64,000 bases of DNA from Parabacteroides chongii (lineage in GTDB: Bacteria; Bacteroidota; Bacteroidia; Bacteroidales; Tannerellaceae). The notes under the pieces are model-generated. The model saw nothing but the letters and a program-made list of their open reading frames with translations. It made no database searches and had not been told where the DNA came from. Within the stretch, counting starts at the first letter, position 1; each line of letters opens with the position of its first letter. Positions 1 through 9,869 of the stretch are shown here, one piece after another. The DNA lies in the NCBI RefSeq assembly GCF_029581355.1, contig NZ_CP120849.1:32501-96500 (forward strand), read 5' to 3'. The position numbers and the translations under genes are program-made.

Positions 1-120
1 CCATTCGGAAATCCGAGGATCAAGGATTATTTGCATCTCCCCCCGGCTTATCGCAGCTTATCACGTCCTTCATCGCCTCCGAGAGCCAAGGCATCCACCG
101 TCTGCCCTTGCTTACTTTCT
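1..120 (-). rRNA. 23S ribosomal RNA, 5' end (partial)
   Basis: The reverse complement carries the conserved start of bacterial 23S rRNA, including the GGTGGATGCCTTGGC segment, followed by typical helix sequence. The gene reads leftward out of the window, so only about 120 nt of its 5' end are present. The exact 5' boundary is estimated to within a few bases. It is the third rRNA/tRNA block of the operon that starts near 2168. Confidence 0.93.
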
Positions 121-254
121 TTTTTCCGGTCACATCTCTGTGAATCGGATTGATATATCTTCAGCTTGCTCTTGTTACTTTATTTTACGTTGTCCATCAT
201 GTCAAAGATCTTTTTTGATTACTTTCGTTTCTTATGTCCCGGTAATCCTTTGTG

Positions 255-328
255 TGGAGAATAACGGATTCGAACCGTTGACCCTCTGCGTGCAAGGCAG
301 ATGCTCTAGCCAGCTGAGCTAATCCCCC
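255..328 (-). tRNA. tRNA-Ala (anticodon TGC)
   Basis: On the minus strand a full cloverleaf can be drawn: acceptor GGGGGAT paired with ATTCTCC, D arm with AGCTCAG, anticodon loop CTTGCAC giving TGC, and the T loop TTCGAAT. The 3' CCA is not encoded. It lies in the 16S-23S spacer, downstream of tRNA-Ile, the usual order in bacterial rRNA operons. Confidence 0.97.
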
Positions 329-330
329 GT

Positions 331-418
331 TTTCAATTGACAATTGATAATTAACAATTGACAATTATAGAACTCAAACTCTAATTGTCAATTGTGCATT
401 GTCAATTGTCAATTATAT
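331..418. repeat. AT-rich inverted repeat between the two spacer tRNAs
   Basis: The gap between tRNA-Ala and tRNA-Ile consists of repeated CAATTGACAATTG-like words on the left half and their complements (AATTGTCAATTG) on the right half. The rRNA precursor could fold here into one long hairpin. A role in RNase III-type processing is a guess; slippage-prone spacer repeats would look the same. Confidence 0.7.
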
Positions 419-421
419 TCG

Positions 422-495
422 TAGTCCCAGGCAGAGTTGAACTGCCGACCTCTACATTATCAGTGTAGCGCTCTAACCAACTGAGCTATAGGACT
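422..495 (-). tRNA. tRNA-Ile (anticodon GAT)
   Basis: The minus strand gives acceptor AGTCCTA with TGGGACT, D arm AGCTCAGTTGG, anticodon loop CTGATAA (GAT) and T arm GGCAG/CTGCC. CCA is not encoded. It is the first spacer tRNA after 16S. Confidence 0.97.
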
Positions 496-641
496 GTCAA
501 CTTTGCCTTGGTTGCCCTCAGCATCATTTTTCTCTCTTACTTACTTTTTATCGTAAGTATGATCTATATTTTATACATATTCAACCGTAGTACAAGTTAA
601 CTAATACCTTTTAGTCAACCTGATAACGAATCCTTCGCTCC

Positions 642-2168
<1,527 letters not shown>

Positions 2169-2305
2169 TTTAAATTGTTTATATCTTTGCTCAGAATCCG
2201 TTAGTTTATTTTCAAGTTTTTGACGGTATTAATTTTTAATACTTGTACTACTTGTTGATATGTAAATCTTTCAAAGAACTTTCGCTCATCTTTCGATTGC
2301 GGCTG

Positions 2306-2336
2306 CAAAGGTAAGGACTTTATTTTAACCGGCAAA
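2306..2336 (-). promoter_or_regulatory. rRNA operon promoter, proximal
   Basis: Read on the minus strand: TTTG at 2336-2333, a 19-bp spacer, then TACCTTTG at 2313-2306. This matches the Bacteroidetes -33/-7 consensus exactly. Transcription would start near 2300, about 130 nt before mature 16S. Confidence 0.8.
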
Positions 2337-2475
2337 TTTTTCAGAAGAAAAATTCAAAGTTTTTTTCGAGTCGCTGCGGCGGTTGGAATCTTGCTTAGAA
2401 TCTCTAACCTCATCCCCTTTCCACAGGTTACCCCTTTCATCATGTTGGTGCGCCGTTCTCTCTCGAATGCGGGTG

Positions 2476-2507
2476 CAAAAGTAGTGCTTTACAACATACA
2501 CTCCAAA
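2476..2507 (-). promoter_or_regulatory. rRNA operon promoter, distal
   Basis: A second match on the minus strand: TTTG at 2507-2504, a 20-bp spacer, and TACTTTTG at 2483-2476. With the proximal site this makes a tandem pair about 170 bp apart. The stretch from 2508 to 2724 further upstream holds no gene or site that I can support. Confidence 0.7.
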
Positions 2508-2724
2508 TATTTTACCAAATATTTTGTATTTATTTTTTCATCAAAGACGTTGTAATATAATGTACGTACGAAAAAGAAAAGAAATACGGGCATAAACGAA
2601 ACCGACACGGATAAATCAGCAGAAATTAACCTCGCTCATTCTGTTGCTAAGTCTAAACCGGTACAATCCATAAGCAGGAAGAAGAACAAGGATGCCGTTC
2701 ATTGTGTATTTACATTCCAAACGG

Positions 2725-2820
2725 TTTGCCTTTCGACAGCTGTGGGAAGATATTTCGATAGCTGTCGAAAGGCTTTCCCATAGCTATCGAAAGGCCTTCC
2801 CACAGCTGTCGAAAGGCAAA
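2725..2820. repeat. Palindrome array, four units with 22-bp period
   Basis: Four AGCT-centred palindromic units have centres at about 2739.5, 2761.5, 2783.5 and 2805.5, exactly 22 bp apart. Each half unit is either TTTCGAYAGCT or CTTCCCAYAGCT. The outer arms 2725-2749 and 2796-2820 are perfect 25-nt inverted repeats, and an inner pair (2753-2763 and 2782-2792) is a perfect 11-nt repeat. The whole block can therefore also fold as one nested hairpin. It sits between the rRNA promoters and sppA; an open frame running through it looks spurious. Confidence 0.85.
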
Positions 2821-3015
2821 TTGTTTGAGAGACCAATAAGCATTCATCATTATATATTCTTTTACACTTCGCATAGGAAGTTTACGACTCCCTGGTATTC
2901 AGCACCGTTCTTCGTTAAGATATTATCAGAAGGCCAAATAAACAAGCGGAAAACAACAATTAGTATCAATAAGTTAACTATATTTGCTGTCTGATAAAAA
3001 TAACGCGACACAGAT

Positions 3016-4782
3016 ATGAAACAGTTTTTTAAAATGATGTTCGCCTCAGCATTAGGAGTTTTCGTTGCTGTTGGCCTGATTTCCATTGTATTTGTATTTA
3101 CTTTGATTGGCATCGCCACCAGTATGAGCAGCACACCTGACTATACTCCTAAAAGTAATACCGTTTATAAACTAACACTTGACGGTAGTTTGTCTGACAA
3201 TATTCAGGAGAATCCTATCGCTATGCTGATGGGAGAAACAGAAAAAGCTCTTTCTTTAAAAGATATATTATCTACAATTCAAACCGCGAAAGAGAATAAG
3301 AACATTAAAGGTATATATATAGAAGCAAAATCACTGAGCACAGGTACAGCCAGCCTTGAAGCCATCCGTAGAGCTTTAGTGGACTTTAAAGATAGCGGTA
3401 AATTCATTGTCGCTTATTCCGACAATTATACACAAGGGTGTTATTATCTTTGTTCTGTTGCCGATAAAGTATTTCTGAATCCCCAGGGTACTTTAGGATT
3501 AATCGGAATGGCATCACAAACGATGTTCTACAAAGAACTACTCAAAAAAGTCGGCGTAGATATGATGATCTTCAAAGTCGGCACCTACAAAGGAGCTGTA
3601 GAACCTTTTATGCTCGACAAATTGAGTGATGCCAACCGCGAACAGATTCAGTCATACATGGGCAGTATTTGGGAAAATGTAACAACAGGCATTGCAGAAG
3701 CCAGAAATATACCGGTAATTGATATTAATAATTTCGCCAACGAGGGTTATGCTTTCGCTGCTGCGGAAAAAGCTGTTGAATGCGGCCTAATAGACGAATT
3801 AAAGTATCGTACTGAAGCCGAAGAATACATTAAAGAGCTGGCTGGTCAAAGTGACAAACGCCTGCAGACTGCGGATATATCCAAAATTAAAAGTATTAAA
3901 ACAATCGATCGCGAAAAAACAGACCGCATTGCAATCTTATATGCAGAAGGAGAGATCAAACCGGAACAACCTTCTTCTCCATACAACGCAGAACAGGCTA
4001 TCACGGAAAAGGTTGCCAACGAACTGATCAAACTCAAAAATGATGAAAATGTAAAAGCTGTTGTTTTTCGCGTGAACTCTCCGGGCGGCAGTGCTTTTGT
4101 CTCCGAACAGATCTGGCGTCAGGTAGTAGAACTGAAAAAGGTAAAACCAATCGTAGTCTCCATGGGTGACGTTGCCGCCTCAGGGGGATATTATATTTCA
4201 TGTGCCGCAAGCAAAATAGTTGCTGAACCCAACACGCTGACAGGATCGATCGGCATCTTTGGTATTTTCCCGAATGTAACCGGTTTATTCAATAAATTAT
4301 CTCTTACAACAGATATTGTAAAAACCAATACATATGCCGATCTGGGAGATATGAGCCGCCCGATGCGTGAAGACGAGAAAATTCTGATCCAGTCGTTCGT
4401 AGAAAGAGGTTATGATACGTTCCTTACCCGTTGTGCCGATGGCCGTGACATGAGCAAAGAGGCTATCAATGAGATCGGACAAGGTCGTGTCTGGACCGGT
4501 GAACAGGCTAAAGAACGTGGATTGGTAGATGAGCTAGGGGGAATCGACAAAGCGATCGAAACAGCAGCCACATTAGCCGACCTCAGTGACTACAGCCTCA
4601 CATATGTTTCCGGTTCAAAAGATTTCTGGAAAGAATTTATTGAAAAACAACTGGGAGAAGTAAAAGTATCCATCGTAAAAAATGTACTGGGTAATGAATA
4701 TGAATATTTCAAAACTCTGAATAATATAAAATCGACAACAGGAATCCAGGCTAGACTTCCTTATGATGTTAAACCTTTATAA
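3016..4782 (+). CDS. sppA: Signal peptide peptidase SppA, 67K type
   Basis: 588 residues. This inner-membrane serine protease cleaves leftover signal peptides. An N-terminal membrane segment (about residues 8-33) is followed by two tandem S49 peptidase domains. The Ser/Lys dyad is visible: Lys192 in GTYKGAVEP of the first domain and Ser389 in AASGGYYIS of the second, which matches the Lys209/Ser409 layout of the Escherichia coli enzyme. Length is normal for the long form. A TATATTTG box at 2979-2986 is a possible promoter element, with no clear -33 partner. The gene ends 6 bp before lpxK, so the two are probably cotranscribed. Confidence 0.95.
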   Translation: MKQFFKMMFASALGVFVAVGLISIVFVFTLIGIATSMSSTPDYTPKSNTVYKLTLDGSLSDNIQENPIAMLMGETEKALSLKDILSTIQTAKENKNIKGIYIEAKSLSTGTASLEAIRRALVDFKDSGKFIVAYSDNYTQGCYYLCSVADKVFLNPQGTLGLIGMASQTMFYKELLKKVGVDMMIFKVGTYKGAVEPFMLDKLSDANREQIQSYMGSIWENVTTGIAEARNIPVIDINNFANEGYAFAAAEKAVECGLIDELKYRTEAEEYIKELAGQSDKRLQTADISKIKSIKTIDREKTDRIAILYAEGEIKPEQPSSPYNAEQAITEKVANELIKLKNDENVKAVVFRVNSPGGSAFVSEQIWRQVVELKKVKPIVVSMGDVAASGGYYISCAASKIVAEPNTLTGSIGIFGIFPNVTGLFNKLSLTTDIVKTNTYADLGDMSRPMREDEKILIQSFVERGYDTFLTRCADGRDMSKEAINEIGQGRVWTGEQAKERGLVDELGGIDKAIETAATLADLSDYSLTYVSGSKDFWKEFIEKQLGEVKVSIVKNVLGNEYEYFKTLNNIKSTTGIQARLPYDVKPL

Positions 4783-4788
4783 TCCGAG

Positions 4789-5889
4789 ATGCCGACAGAA
4801 AACAACATAAAAATACATACTCTGCTTTCCCCCCTCTCCTTCCTGTACGGATTGGGGGTAAGATTCCGTAATCAGCTTTTCGACTGGAAATGCTTAAAAT
4901 CGGAATCATACCCCATACCTGTTATCTGTATCGGGAACCTGGCTGTGGGAGGAACAGGTAAAACACCTCATACCGAATACATTATCCGTCTACTGAAAGA
5001 TACTTACAGAATAGCAGTGCTCAGCCGGGGATATAAACGAAAGACAACCGGTTTCATCCTGGCAAACGAACAAAGTACCAGCCTGAAGATTGGAGACGAG
5101 CCTTATCAGATGAAACACAAGTTTCCTGATATTCTCGTTGCAGTAGATGCCGACCGGCGTGAAGGTATCGGTAAATTACTGGCGCTTCCCTCCGAGTTAC
5201 GACCGGAAGTGATCCTGCTTGACGATGCTTTTCAACACCGTTATGTCACCCCTTCTTTTTCGATCGTACTAACTGATTATCACCGCCTATTCTATAATGA
5301 CAAACTTCTTCCGGCAGGCAGGTTACGCGAACCGATCTGCGGAATACGGCGTGCCGACATGGTGATCGTCACAAAATGTGAAGAAGATATGAAGCCGATC
5401 GAATACCGTATTATTGAGGAAAACATGAAGTTGCTGGCTCATCAGTCGATTCATTTCACCCATATTGCATATGCAGATATCAGACCGGTGTTTACCACTC
5501 ATGCAAAGACTCTTTCCCGGCATGAGATCCGTAAAGAGGATGAGCTTCTGGTGTTATCGGGAATTGCTTCTCCTGACGGTTTTATCAAAGAAGCCAGGAA
5601 GCTATCGGATAAAGTAACCCCGCTGATATTTCCCGACCATCACGCTTTCGAGAAATCCGATATCCGCCATATTAAAAACGTATTCGATAAAATGAGTTCA
5701 ACCGGCAGATACATTTTGGTCACAGAAAAGGATGCTGCCCGGTTAATAGATAATCCGTATATTCCTGAAGAATGGAAAACTTGTATGTATTATCTGCCGA
5801 TCACAATAGAGTTTTGTCTGGATAAGAAATTCGACGATGAAATCAAAAAACATATAACAACTTTCCACAAAGATAAATTGTTACGATAA
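4789..5889 (+). CDS. lpxK: Tetraacyldisaccharide 4'-kinase
   Basis: 366 residues. It phosphorylates the 4' position of the lipid A disaccharide to give lipid IVA at the inner membrane. A hydrophobic N-terminal stretch precedes the P-loop GNLAVGGTGKT (residues 49-59). Further on are the family motifs LSRGYKR and DDAFQHR, the latter carrying acidic residues proposed for catalysis. Spacing to sppA (6 bp) and thiL (7 bp) suggests one operon. The other lipid A genes in the window (lpxD, lpxC/fabZ, lpxA) are far away at 50905-54140. Confidence 0.96.
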   Translation: MPTENNIKIHTLLSPLSFLYGLGVRFRNQLFDWKCLKSESYPIPVICIGNLAVGGTGKTPHTEYIIRLLKDTYRIAVLSRGYKRKTTGFILANEQSTSLKIGDEPYQMKHKFPDILVAVDADRREGIGKLLALPSELRPEVILLDDAFQHRYVTPSFSIVLTDYHRLFYNDKLLPAGRLREPICGIRRADMVIVTKCEEDMKPIEYRIIEENMKLLAHQSIHFTHIAYADIRPVFTTHAKTLSRHEIRKEDELLVLSGIASPDGFIKEARKLSDKVTPLIFPDHHAFEKSDIRHIKNVFDKMSSTGRYILVTEKDAARLIDNPYIPEEWKTCMYYLPITIEFCLDKKFDDEIKKHITTFHKDKLLR

Positions 5890-5896
5890 ATAAAAG

Positions 5897-6928
5897 ATGA
5901 ACAAACGAACAGAAATAGGAACATTAGGTGAGTTTGGATTAATCCGTCACCTTACAGAGAAAATAGAGTTAAAAAACGAAAGTACGGTAAAAGGCGTTGG
6001 TGATGATGCCGCAGTACTCGATTACAAAGAAAAGCAAGTACTGGTGACAACCGATCTCCTGCTTGAAGGTATTCATTTCGACCTGACTTATGTTCCATTA
6101 AAACATCTGGGATATAAATCAGCTGTCGTTAACTTTTCCGACATCTATGCAATGAACGGAAAACCGAAACAAATGACCGTTTCACTCGGTATATCCAAAC
6201 GTTTCTCAGTAGAAGATTTGGAAGAGTTCTATGCAGGACTTCAACTGGCATGCGACATTTATGGAGTTGATATTGTCGGAGGCGACACTTCCGCATCATT
6301 GACAGGTCTGTGCATCAGCATTACCTGCATCGGTGAAGGCGAGAAAGGCAAAATCGTTACCCGTAGCGGAGCCAAAGACACTGACCTGGTATGCGTATCC
6401 GGCGATCTGGGAGCCGCTTATATGGGTTTACAACTTCTTGAAAGGGAAAAGAGAGTATTTAAGGGAGAAAAAGAATTTACACCGGACTTTACCGGCAAAG
6501 AATATTTATTGGAACGTCAGTTAAAACCGGAAGCCCGCAAGGATATTATCGAATCACTGGACAAAGCCGGTATCGTCCCTACTTCCATGATGGACGTTTC
6601 CGACGGACTTTCATCCGAGTTACTCCATATTTCAAAAGAAAGTAATGTCGGTTGTCGTATTTACGAAGACCGTATTCCTATAGATTATCAGACTGCAGCT
6701 ATGGCAGAGCAATTCAACATGAATTTAGTGACTGCCGCCCTGAATGGCGGTGAGGATTATGAACTTTTGTTCACAGTTCCTCTTACCGACCACGATAAAG
6801 TGTCTGATATGAAAGGTGTTAAAGTCATCGGTCATATTACCCGTCCCGAACTGGGCAAATATCTAGTGGGCCGTGACGGTGGAGAAGTTGAACTGAAAGC
6901 TCAGGGCTGGAATTCACTCAATGAATAA
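5897..6928 (+). CDS. thiL: Thiamine-monophosphate kinase
   Basis: 343 residues. It makes thiamine pyrophosphate from thiamine monophosphate using ATP. The PurM-like fold is recognisable from the N-terminal VKGVGDDAAVLD, the metal-binding NFSDIYAMNG segment, GGDTSAS and MDVSDGLSSEL. The C-terminal half contains the NGGEDYELLFT motif. It is the last gene of the sppA-lpxK-thiL run; the tRNA-Phe promoter begins about 25 bp after its stop codon. Confidence 0.96.
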   Translation: MNKRTEIGTLGEFGLIRHLTEKIELKNESTVKGVGDDAAVLDYKEKQVLVTTDLLLEGIHFDLTYVPLKHLGYKSAVVNFSDIYAMNGKPKQMTVSLGISKRFSVEDLEEFYAGLQLACDIYGVDIVGGDTSASLTGLCISITCIGEGEKGKIVTRSGAKDTDLVCVSGDLGAAYMGLQLLEREKRVFKGEKEFTPDFTGKEYLLERQLKPEARKDIIESLDKAGIVPTSMMDVSDGLSSELLHISKESNVGCRIYEDRIPIDYQTAAMAEQFNMNLVTAALNGGEDYELLFTVPLTDHDKVSDMKGVKVIGHITRPELGKYLVGRDGGEVELKAQGWNSLNE

Positions 6929-6953
6929 TTTTTGATATTTTTCTCCACAAACT

Positions 6954-6984
6954 CTTGCACATTAAAAAAAAGTCCGTATCTTTG
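6954..6984 (+). promoter_or_regulatory. tRNA-Phe promoter
   Basis: CTTG at 6954-6957, a 19-bp spacer and TATCTTTG at 6977-6984 fit the Bacteroidetes promoter. The tRNA starts 20 bp further on. Confidence 0.8.
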
Positions 6985-7004
6985 CACCCGTTAAACAAAA
7001 CAAC

Positions 7005-7077
7005 GGTGCCATAGCTCAGTTGGTAGAGCAAAGGACTGAAAATCCTTGTGTCCCCGGTTCGATTCCTGGTGGCACCA
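7005..7077 (+). tRNA. tRNA-Phe (anticodon GAA), island integration site
   Basis: A complete cloverleaf is present: acceptor GGTGCCA with TGGCACC, D arm AGCTCAGTTGG, anticodon loop CTGAAAA (GAA), T loop TTCGATT, discriminator A at 7077. CCA is not encoded. Partial copies of its 3' end recur at 22602-22615 and 25590-25638, as expected when integrating elements use a tRNA 3' end as attachment site. Confidence 0.97.
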
Positions 7078-7100
7078 CTTTTCAAGAAAGAAAAACGATG

Positions 7101-7138
7101 TAAATCCCTGAATTTCAAAGAAGTTCGGGGATTTTTCT
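7101..7138 (+). terminator. Terminator after tRNA-Phe
   Basis: Stem AATCCCTGAA with TTCGGGGATT and a following TTTTTCTTT run, 24 bp after the tRNA. Confidence 0.75.
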
Positions 7139-7184
7139 TTCCCAAGAATAGGCAAAATAAGTGGGATTAGAGCAAACCATACGT

Positions 7185-7200
7185 CCTTATTCAAGGGACT
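7185..7200. repeat. 16-bp direct repeat, left copy
   Basis: CCTTATTCAAGGGACT occurs here and again at 22525-22540, about 110 bp inside the tRNA-derived repeat on the left and about 60 bp inside on the right. It could be an accessory integrase site or the true crossover core. Confidence 0.7.
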
Positions 7201-7299
7201 GTTTTCAAAAGCCTGAAATGTTCCACTGCGAGGTGTTTACTTCATTCTTTTACAGTACGTTGCACTATTTTACATAACAGGGTTCTCGGTTCGATTTCC

Positions 7300-7307
7300 T
7301 AACTTTG
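7300..7307 (+). promoter_or_regulatory. -7 box of the integrase promoter
   Basis: TAACTTTG lies 22 bp before the integrase ATG. No good -33 element is seen at the expected distance, so this may be a weak or regulated promoter. Confidence 0.5.
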
Positions 7308-7328
7308 TATCATTAAAAATTGAGCAGT

Positions 7329-8546
7329 ATGGAAAGAAAAAGATTCAGCGTGTTGTTCTTCATCAAGCGTAGCAAACTGTTAAAAAACGGGGAAGCACCC
7401 GTGCGTGTGCGTGTCACTTATGACCGCCTATACGTGGAACTTCAACTAAAGCGGAGCGTAAAAGTCCCACTTTGGTCGCAGGAAAAAGAGAAATCGACAG
7501 GCAAAGACCGAAACTCCGTGGAACTTAACCATTACATTGACGCCCTGCGTGTGAAATTCTATCAGATTTACCAAGACTTAGAACTGGAGGGAAAGATTAT
7601 CTCCGCACGTGCCATAGTGAACCGCTATCAGGGAAAGGACGAGACTTTCAAGACATTATACAATGTGTTCAAGGAGCATAACGACAACTGCCGGAAGCTA
7701 ATCGGGACGGATTATGCCGATATTACCGTAAGACGTTACGATAACTGCCTTAAATACCTCATGGAACTAGTTAAACGTGACTACAAGGTAGATGATATAC
7801 TACTGCGTGAGGTAAACGGGGAACTGGTGCGTAAATTCGATTTATACCTAAAGACGGAGAAACATTGCGCGCAGAACACCGTTATCCGGTACATGAAATG
7901 CTTCAAGAAAGTGATAAACCTTGCCATTGCCAACGAGTGGCTGACAAAGAACCCGTTTGCCGGAATCAAGTTTCACGAGGTAGAGGTAAACAAACAGTTC
8001 CTAAGTCAAGCCGAGATAAACCGGATATGGCAGAAAGAGTTCAGGATTGAACGGCTGGAACTGGTACGGGATGTTTTTATCTTTTGCGTATATACCGGGC
8101 TGGCATTCATAGACGTGTATAATCTGCGCCCCGAACATATTTCAGAGGACGGCAACGGTAATCTGTGGATAGTGAAACCCCGTGAAAAGACAAACAATGT
8201 CTGTAACATCCCGCTTTTGAGCATTCCCAAACAGATACTTGAAAAGTATAAGGATAACCCCTACTGTATGGATAAAGGAACTTTGTTGCCCGTTCCCTGC
8301 AATCAGAAGATGAACAGCTACCTGAAAGAGATTGCCGACCTGTGCGGTATCAAAAAGAACCTGACCACGCACACAGCCCGCCACAGTTTTGCATCGGTTA
8401 TCGCACTGGCTAACAACGTGTCACTACCGAACGTGGCTAAAATGCTGGGGCATTCATCCACCCGAATGACACAGCACTACGCAAAGGTATTAGACCAAAC
8501 GATACTAAGGGATATGCAAGCCGTTGAAAAACAACTATTTGTATAA
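7329..8546 (+). CDS. Tyrosine-type site-specific integrase
   Basis: 405 residues from the ATG. A TTG three codons upstream (7320) is possible but less likely. This recombinase should integrate and excise the element at tRNA-Phe. An arm-binding N-terminal domain and a SAM-like core-binding domain (about residues 95-200) are followed by the catalytic domain. The C-terminal HTARHSFAS, MLGHSS and the tyrosine in TQHYAKV are the usual catalytic residues. The first catalytic arginine position reads TGLAFIDVYNL, a substitution common in Bacteroidetes integrases such as that of CTnDOT. Codon use is GC-rich compared with the following operon. Confidence 0.95.
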   Translation: MERKRFSVLFFIKRSKLLKNGEAPVRVRVTYDRLYVELQLKRSVKVPLWSQEKEKSTGKDRNSVELNHYIDALRVKFYQIYQDLELEGKIISARAIVNRYQGKDETFKTLYNVFKEHNDNCRKLIGTDYADITVRRYDNCLKYLMELVKRDYKVDDILLREVNGELVRKFDLYLKTEKHCAQNTVIRYMKCFKKVINLAIANEWLTKNPFAGIKFHEVEVNKQFLSQAEINRIWQKEFRIERLELVRDVFIFCVYTGLAFIDVYNLRPEHISEDGNGNLWIVKPREKTNNVCNIPLLSIPKQILEKYKDNPYCMDKGTLLPVPCNQKMNSYLKEIADLCGIKKNLTTHTARHSFASVIALANNVSLPNVAKMLGHSSTRMTQHYAKVLDQTILRDMQAVEKQLFV

Positions 8547-8578
8547 CAAAAGATTACTTAATACATACTTATAAAAGT

Positions 8579-8631
8579 AATACCCCCTAAAATTATGAAG
8601 AAAATTTTCTTCATAATTTTAGGGGGGTATT
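8579..8631. promoter_or_regulatory. Near-perfect 53-bp palindrome, terminator or operator
   Basis: Left arm 8579-8604 and right arm 8605-8631 are complementary over their whole length apart from one extra G on the right; there is no loop. The centre AAGAAAATTTTCTT shares its AGAAAATTTTCT core with the palindrome at 8647-8670. It follows the integrase gene by about 30 bp and could end its transcript, or serve as an upstream operator for the next operon. Confidence 0.75.
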
Positions 8632-8643
8632 GAGCTATTTCTT

Positions 8644-8670
8644 TATATTTGCAGAAAATTTTCTGCAAAT
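8644..8670 (+). promoter_or_regulatory. Promoter with 24-bp palindromic operator, XRE/ImmA operon
   Basis: TATATTTG at 8644-8651 is a -7 box. A perfect 24-bp palindrome at 8647-8670 (half site ATTTGCAGAAAA) overlaps it and ends at the base just before the ATG at 8671. A protein bound here would cover the promoter, transcription start and translation start. The first gene encodes an HTH protein, so autorepression is likely (inference). Confidence 0.75.
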
Positions 8671-9867
8671 ATGAACAATATAGACATAGAACTTAGTAAA
8701 GTAATTGATGCAGCTGTTCAATCTTCAATCGATATAGGTCAGGTTGCATCCTTAAAGGATTTATACAAAGAAAAGAAAAATTCACTAAACTTATCAGATA
8801 GACAGATTCAGAAAATTTTAGGAATGGATTCTAAAACTATAAATCCTATATTAAATGGAACTGCTAAACAAATCAATTTCATAAATGTAGTAAAATTGGC
8901 TCATTTTTTAGGTCTGTCTGTTAATGACCTAATAAAAGTTTACGTACCAGAATTAGCTCCTAAACAAATAGGAGAAATCCAACGAGCAAGAGAAGCAGGA
9001 TATATCGTTGAAAATTTTGATGTATCTATCCTTGTTAAGATGAAGTTTTTTAATTCCAATGCTTCATCTAAAGATATGAGTGATAAAATCAAACGCTTTT
9101 TTGACATTGATAATATTTACAGTTACTCGGAAAATTCTTTGCTTCCCGTTTTTAGTCGCTCTAAAAGAAACTCGAATGATTTAATGCGTAATTTTTGGAT
9201 ACAATCTGCGTTTATCCAATTTAAATCTATTGCAAATCCCAATCCATACATAAGAAAAGAATTAGTTGAATTAATACCCAAAATTAGACCATACACAAGA
9301 GATATAAAAAATGGTCTAATTAGAGTTCTGAAAGCACTATTTCGTATTGGGGTCACAGTTATATATCAACCAAGTTTAGAAAAAATACAAGTTAGAGGAG
9401 CTACTATGATAATAAATGATAAACCATGTATTGTACTTTCTAATTTACAAAATAATTATCCTACATTATGGTTTACTCTTTTACATGAACTACATCATGT
9501 ACTTTTTGATTTTGAAGAAATCAAAAAACAGACGTATCATATTAGCAATAATGAGGGAGACATATTTTTAATGAATGAAGAACAAGCAGATAATTTTGCT
9601 TGTGAATATTTATTAAATGAATCTCGATTAAAATTTGCATCAGGGTATATTACATCACATTACAATATTGAAAAACTAGCTAAAGAATGGGGGGTACACT
9701 CCTCTATTATATATGCAATGTATTGTTATAAAACCAACGAATGGGCTTTTTATAATAAATATATACCTAAAATGAATGAAGCCTTAGAGCTTATAAATAC
9801 TCACCCATTTGAAAAAGAAACGTTAATGGAATCAGTACAACAAATCAAAGAATTTTTATACAATTAA
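8671..9867 (+). CDS. XRE-family HTH protein with ImmA/IrrE metallopeptidase domain
   Basis: 398 residues. The N-terminal part (about residues 29-85) is an XRE-type helix-turn-helix with the pattern LSDRQIQKILGMDSKTIN. The C-terminal part is a COG2856-type zinc peptidase: H272-E-L-H-H276 is the HExxH site, and EEQADNFACEYLL supplies the usual third ligand region. Such fusions act as phage-type repressor cleavers, stress regulators, or toxin partners in toxin-antitoxin-like defence pairs. Two genes follow at spacings of 2 and 1 bp, so this is a tight three-gene operon. It is much more AT-rich than the integrase before it and the mob genes after it, so it is probably cargo. Confidence 0.9.
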   Translation: MNNIDIELSKVIDAAVQSSIDIGQVASLKDLYKEKKNSLNLSDRQIQKILGMDSKTINPILNGTAKQINFINVVKLAHFLGLSVNDLIKVYVPELAPKQIGEIQRAREAGYIVENFDVSILVKMKFFNSNASSKDMSDKIKRFFDIDNIYSYSENSLLPVFSRSKRNSNDLMRNFWIQSAFIQFKSIANPNPYIRKELVELIPKIRPYTRDIKNGLIRVLKALFRIGVTVIYQPSLEKIQVRGATMIINDKPCIVLSNLQNNYPTLWFTLLHELHHVLFDFEEIKKQTYHISNNEGDIFLMNEEQADNFACEYLLNESRLKFASGYITSHYNIEKLAKEWGVHSSIIYAMYCYKTNEWAFYNKYIPKMNEALELINTHPFEKETLMESVQQIKEFLYN

Positions 9868-9869
9868 TT

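Noticed and set aside
2692-2994. 100-codon open frame before sppA
   Set aside because: It runs through the palindrome array, has no recognisable domain and overlaps the likely sppA promoter.
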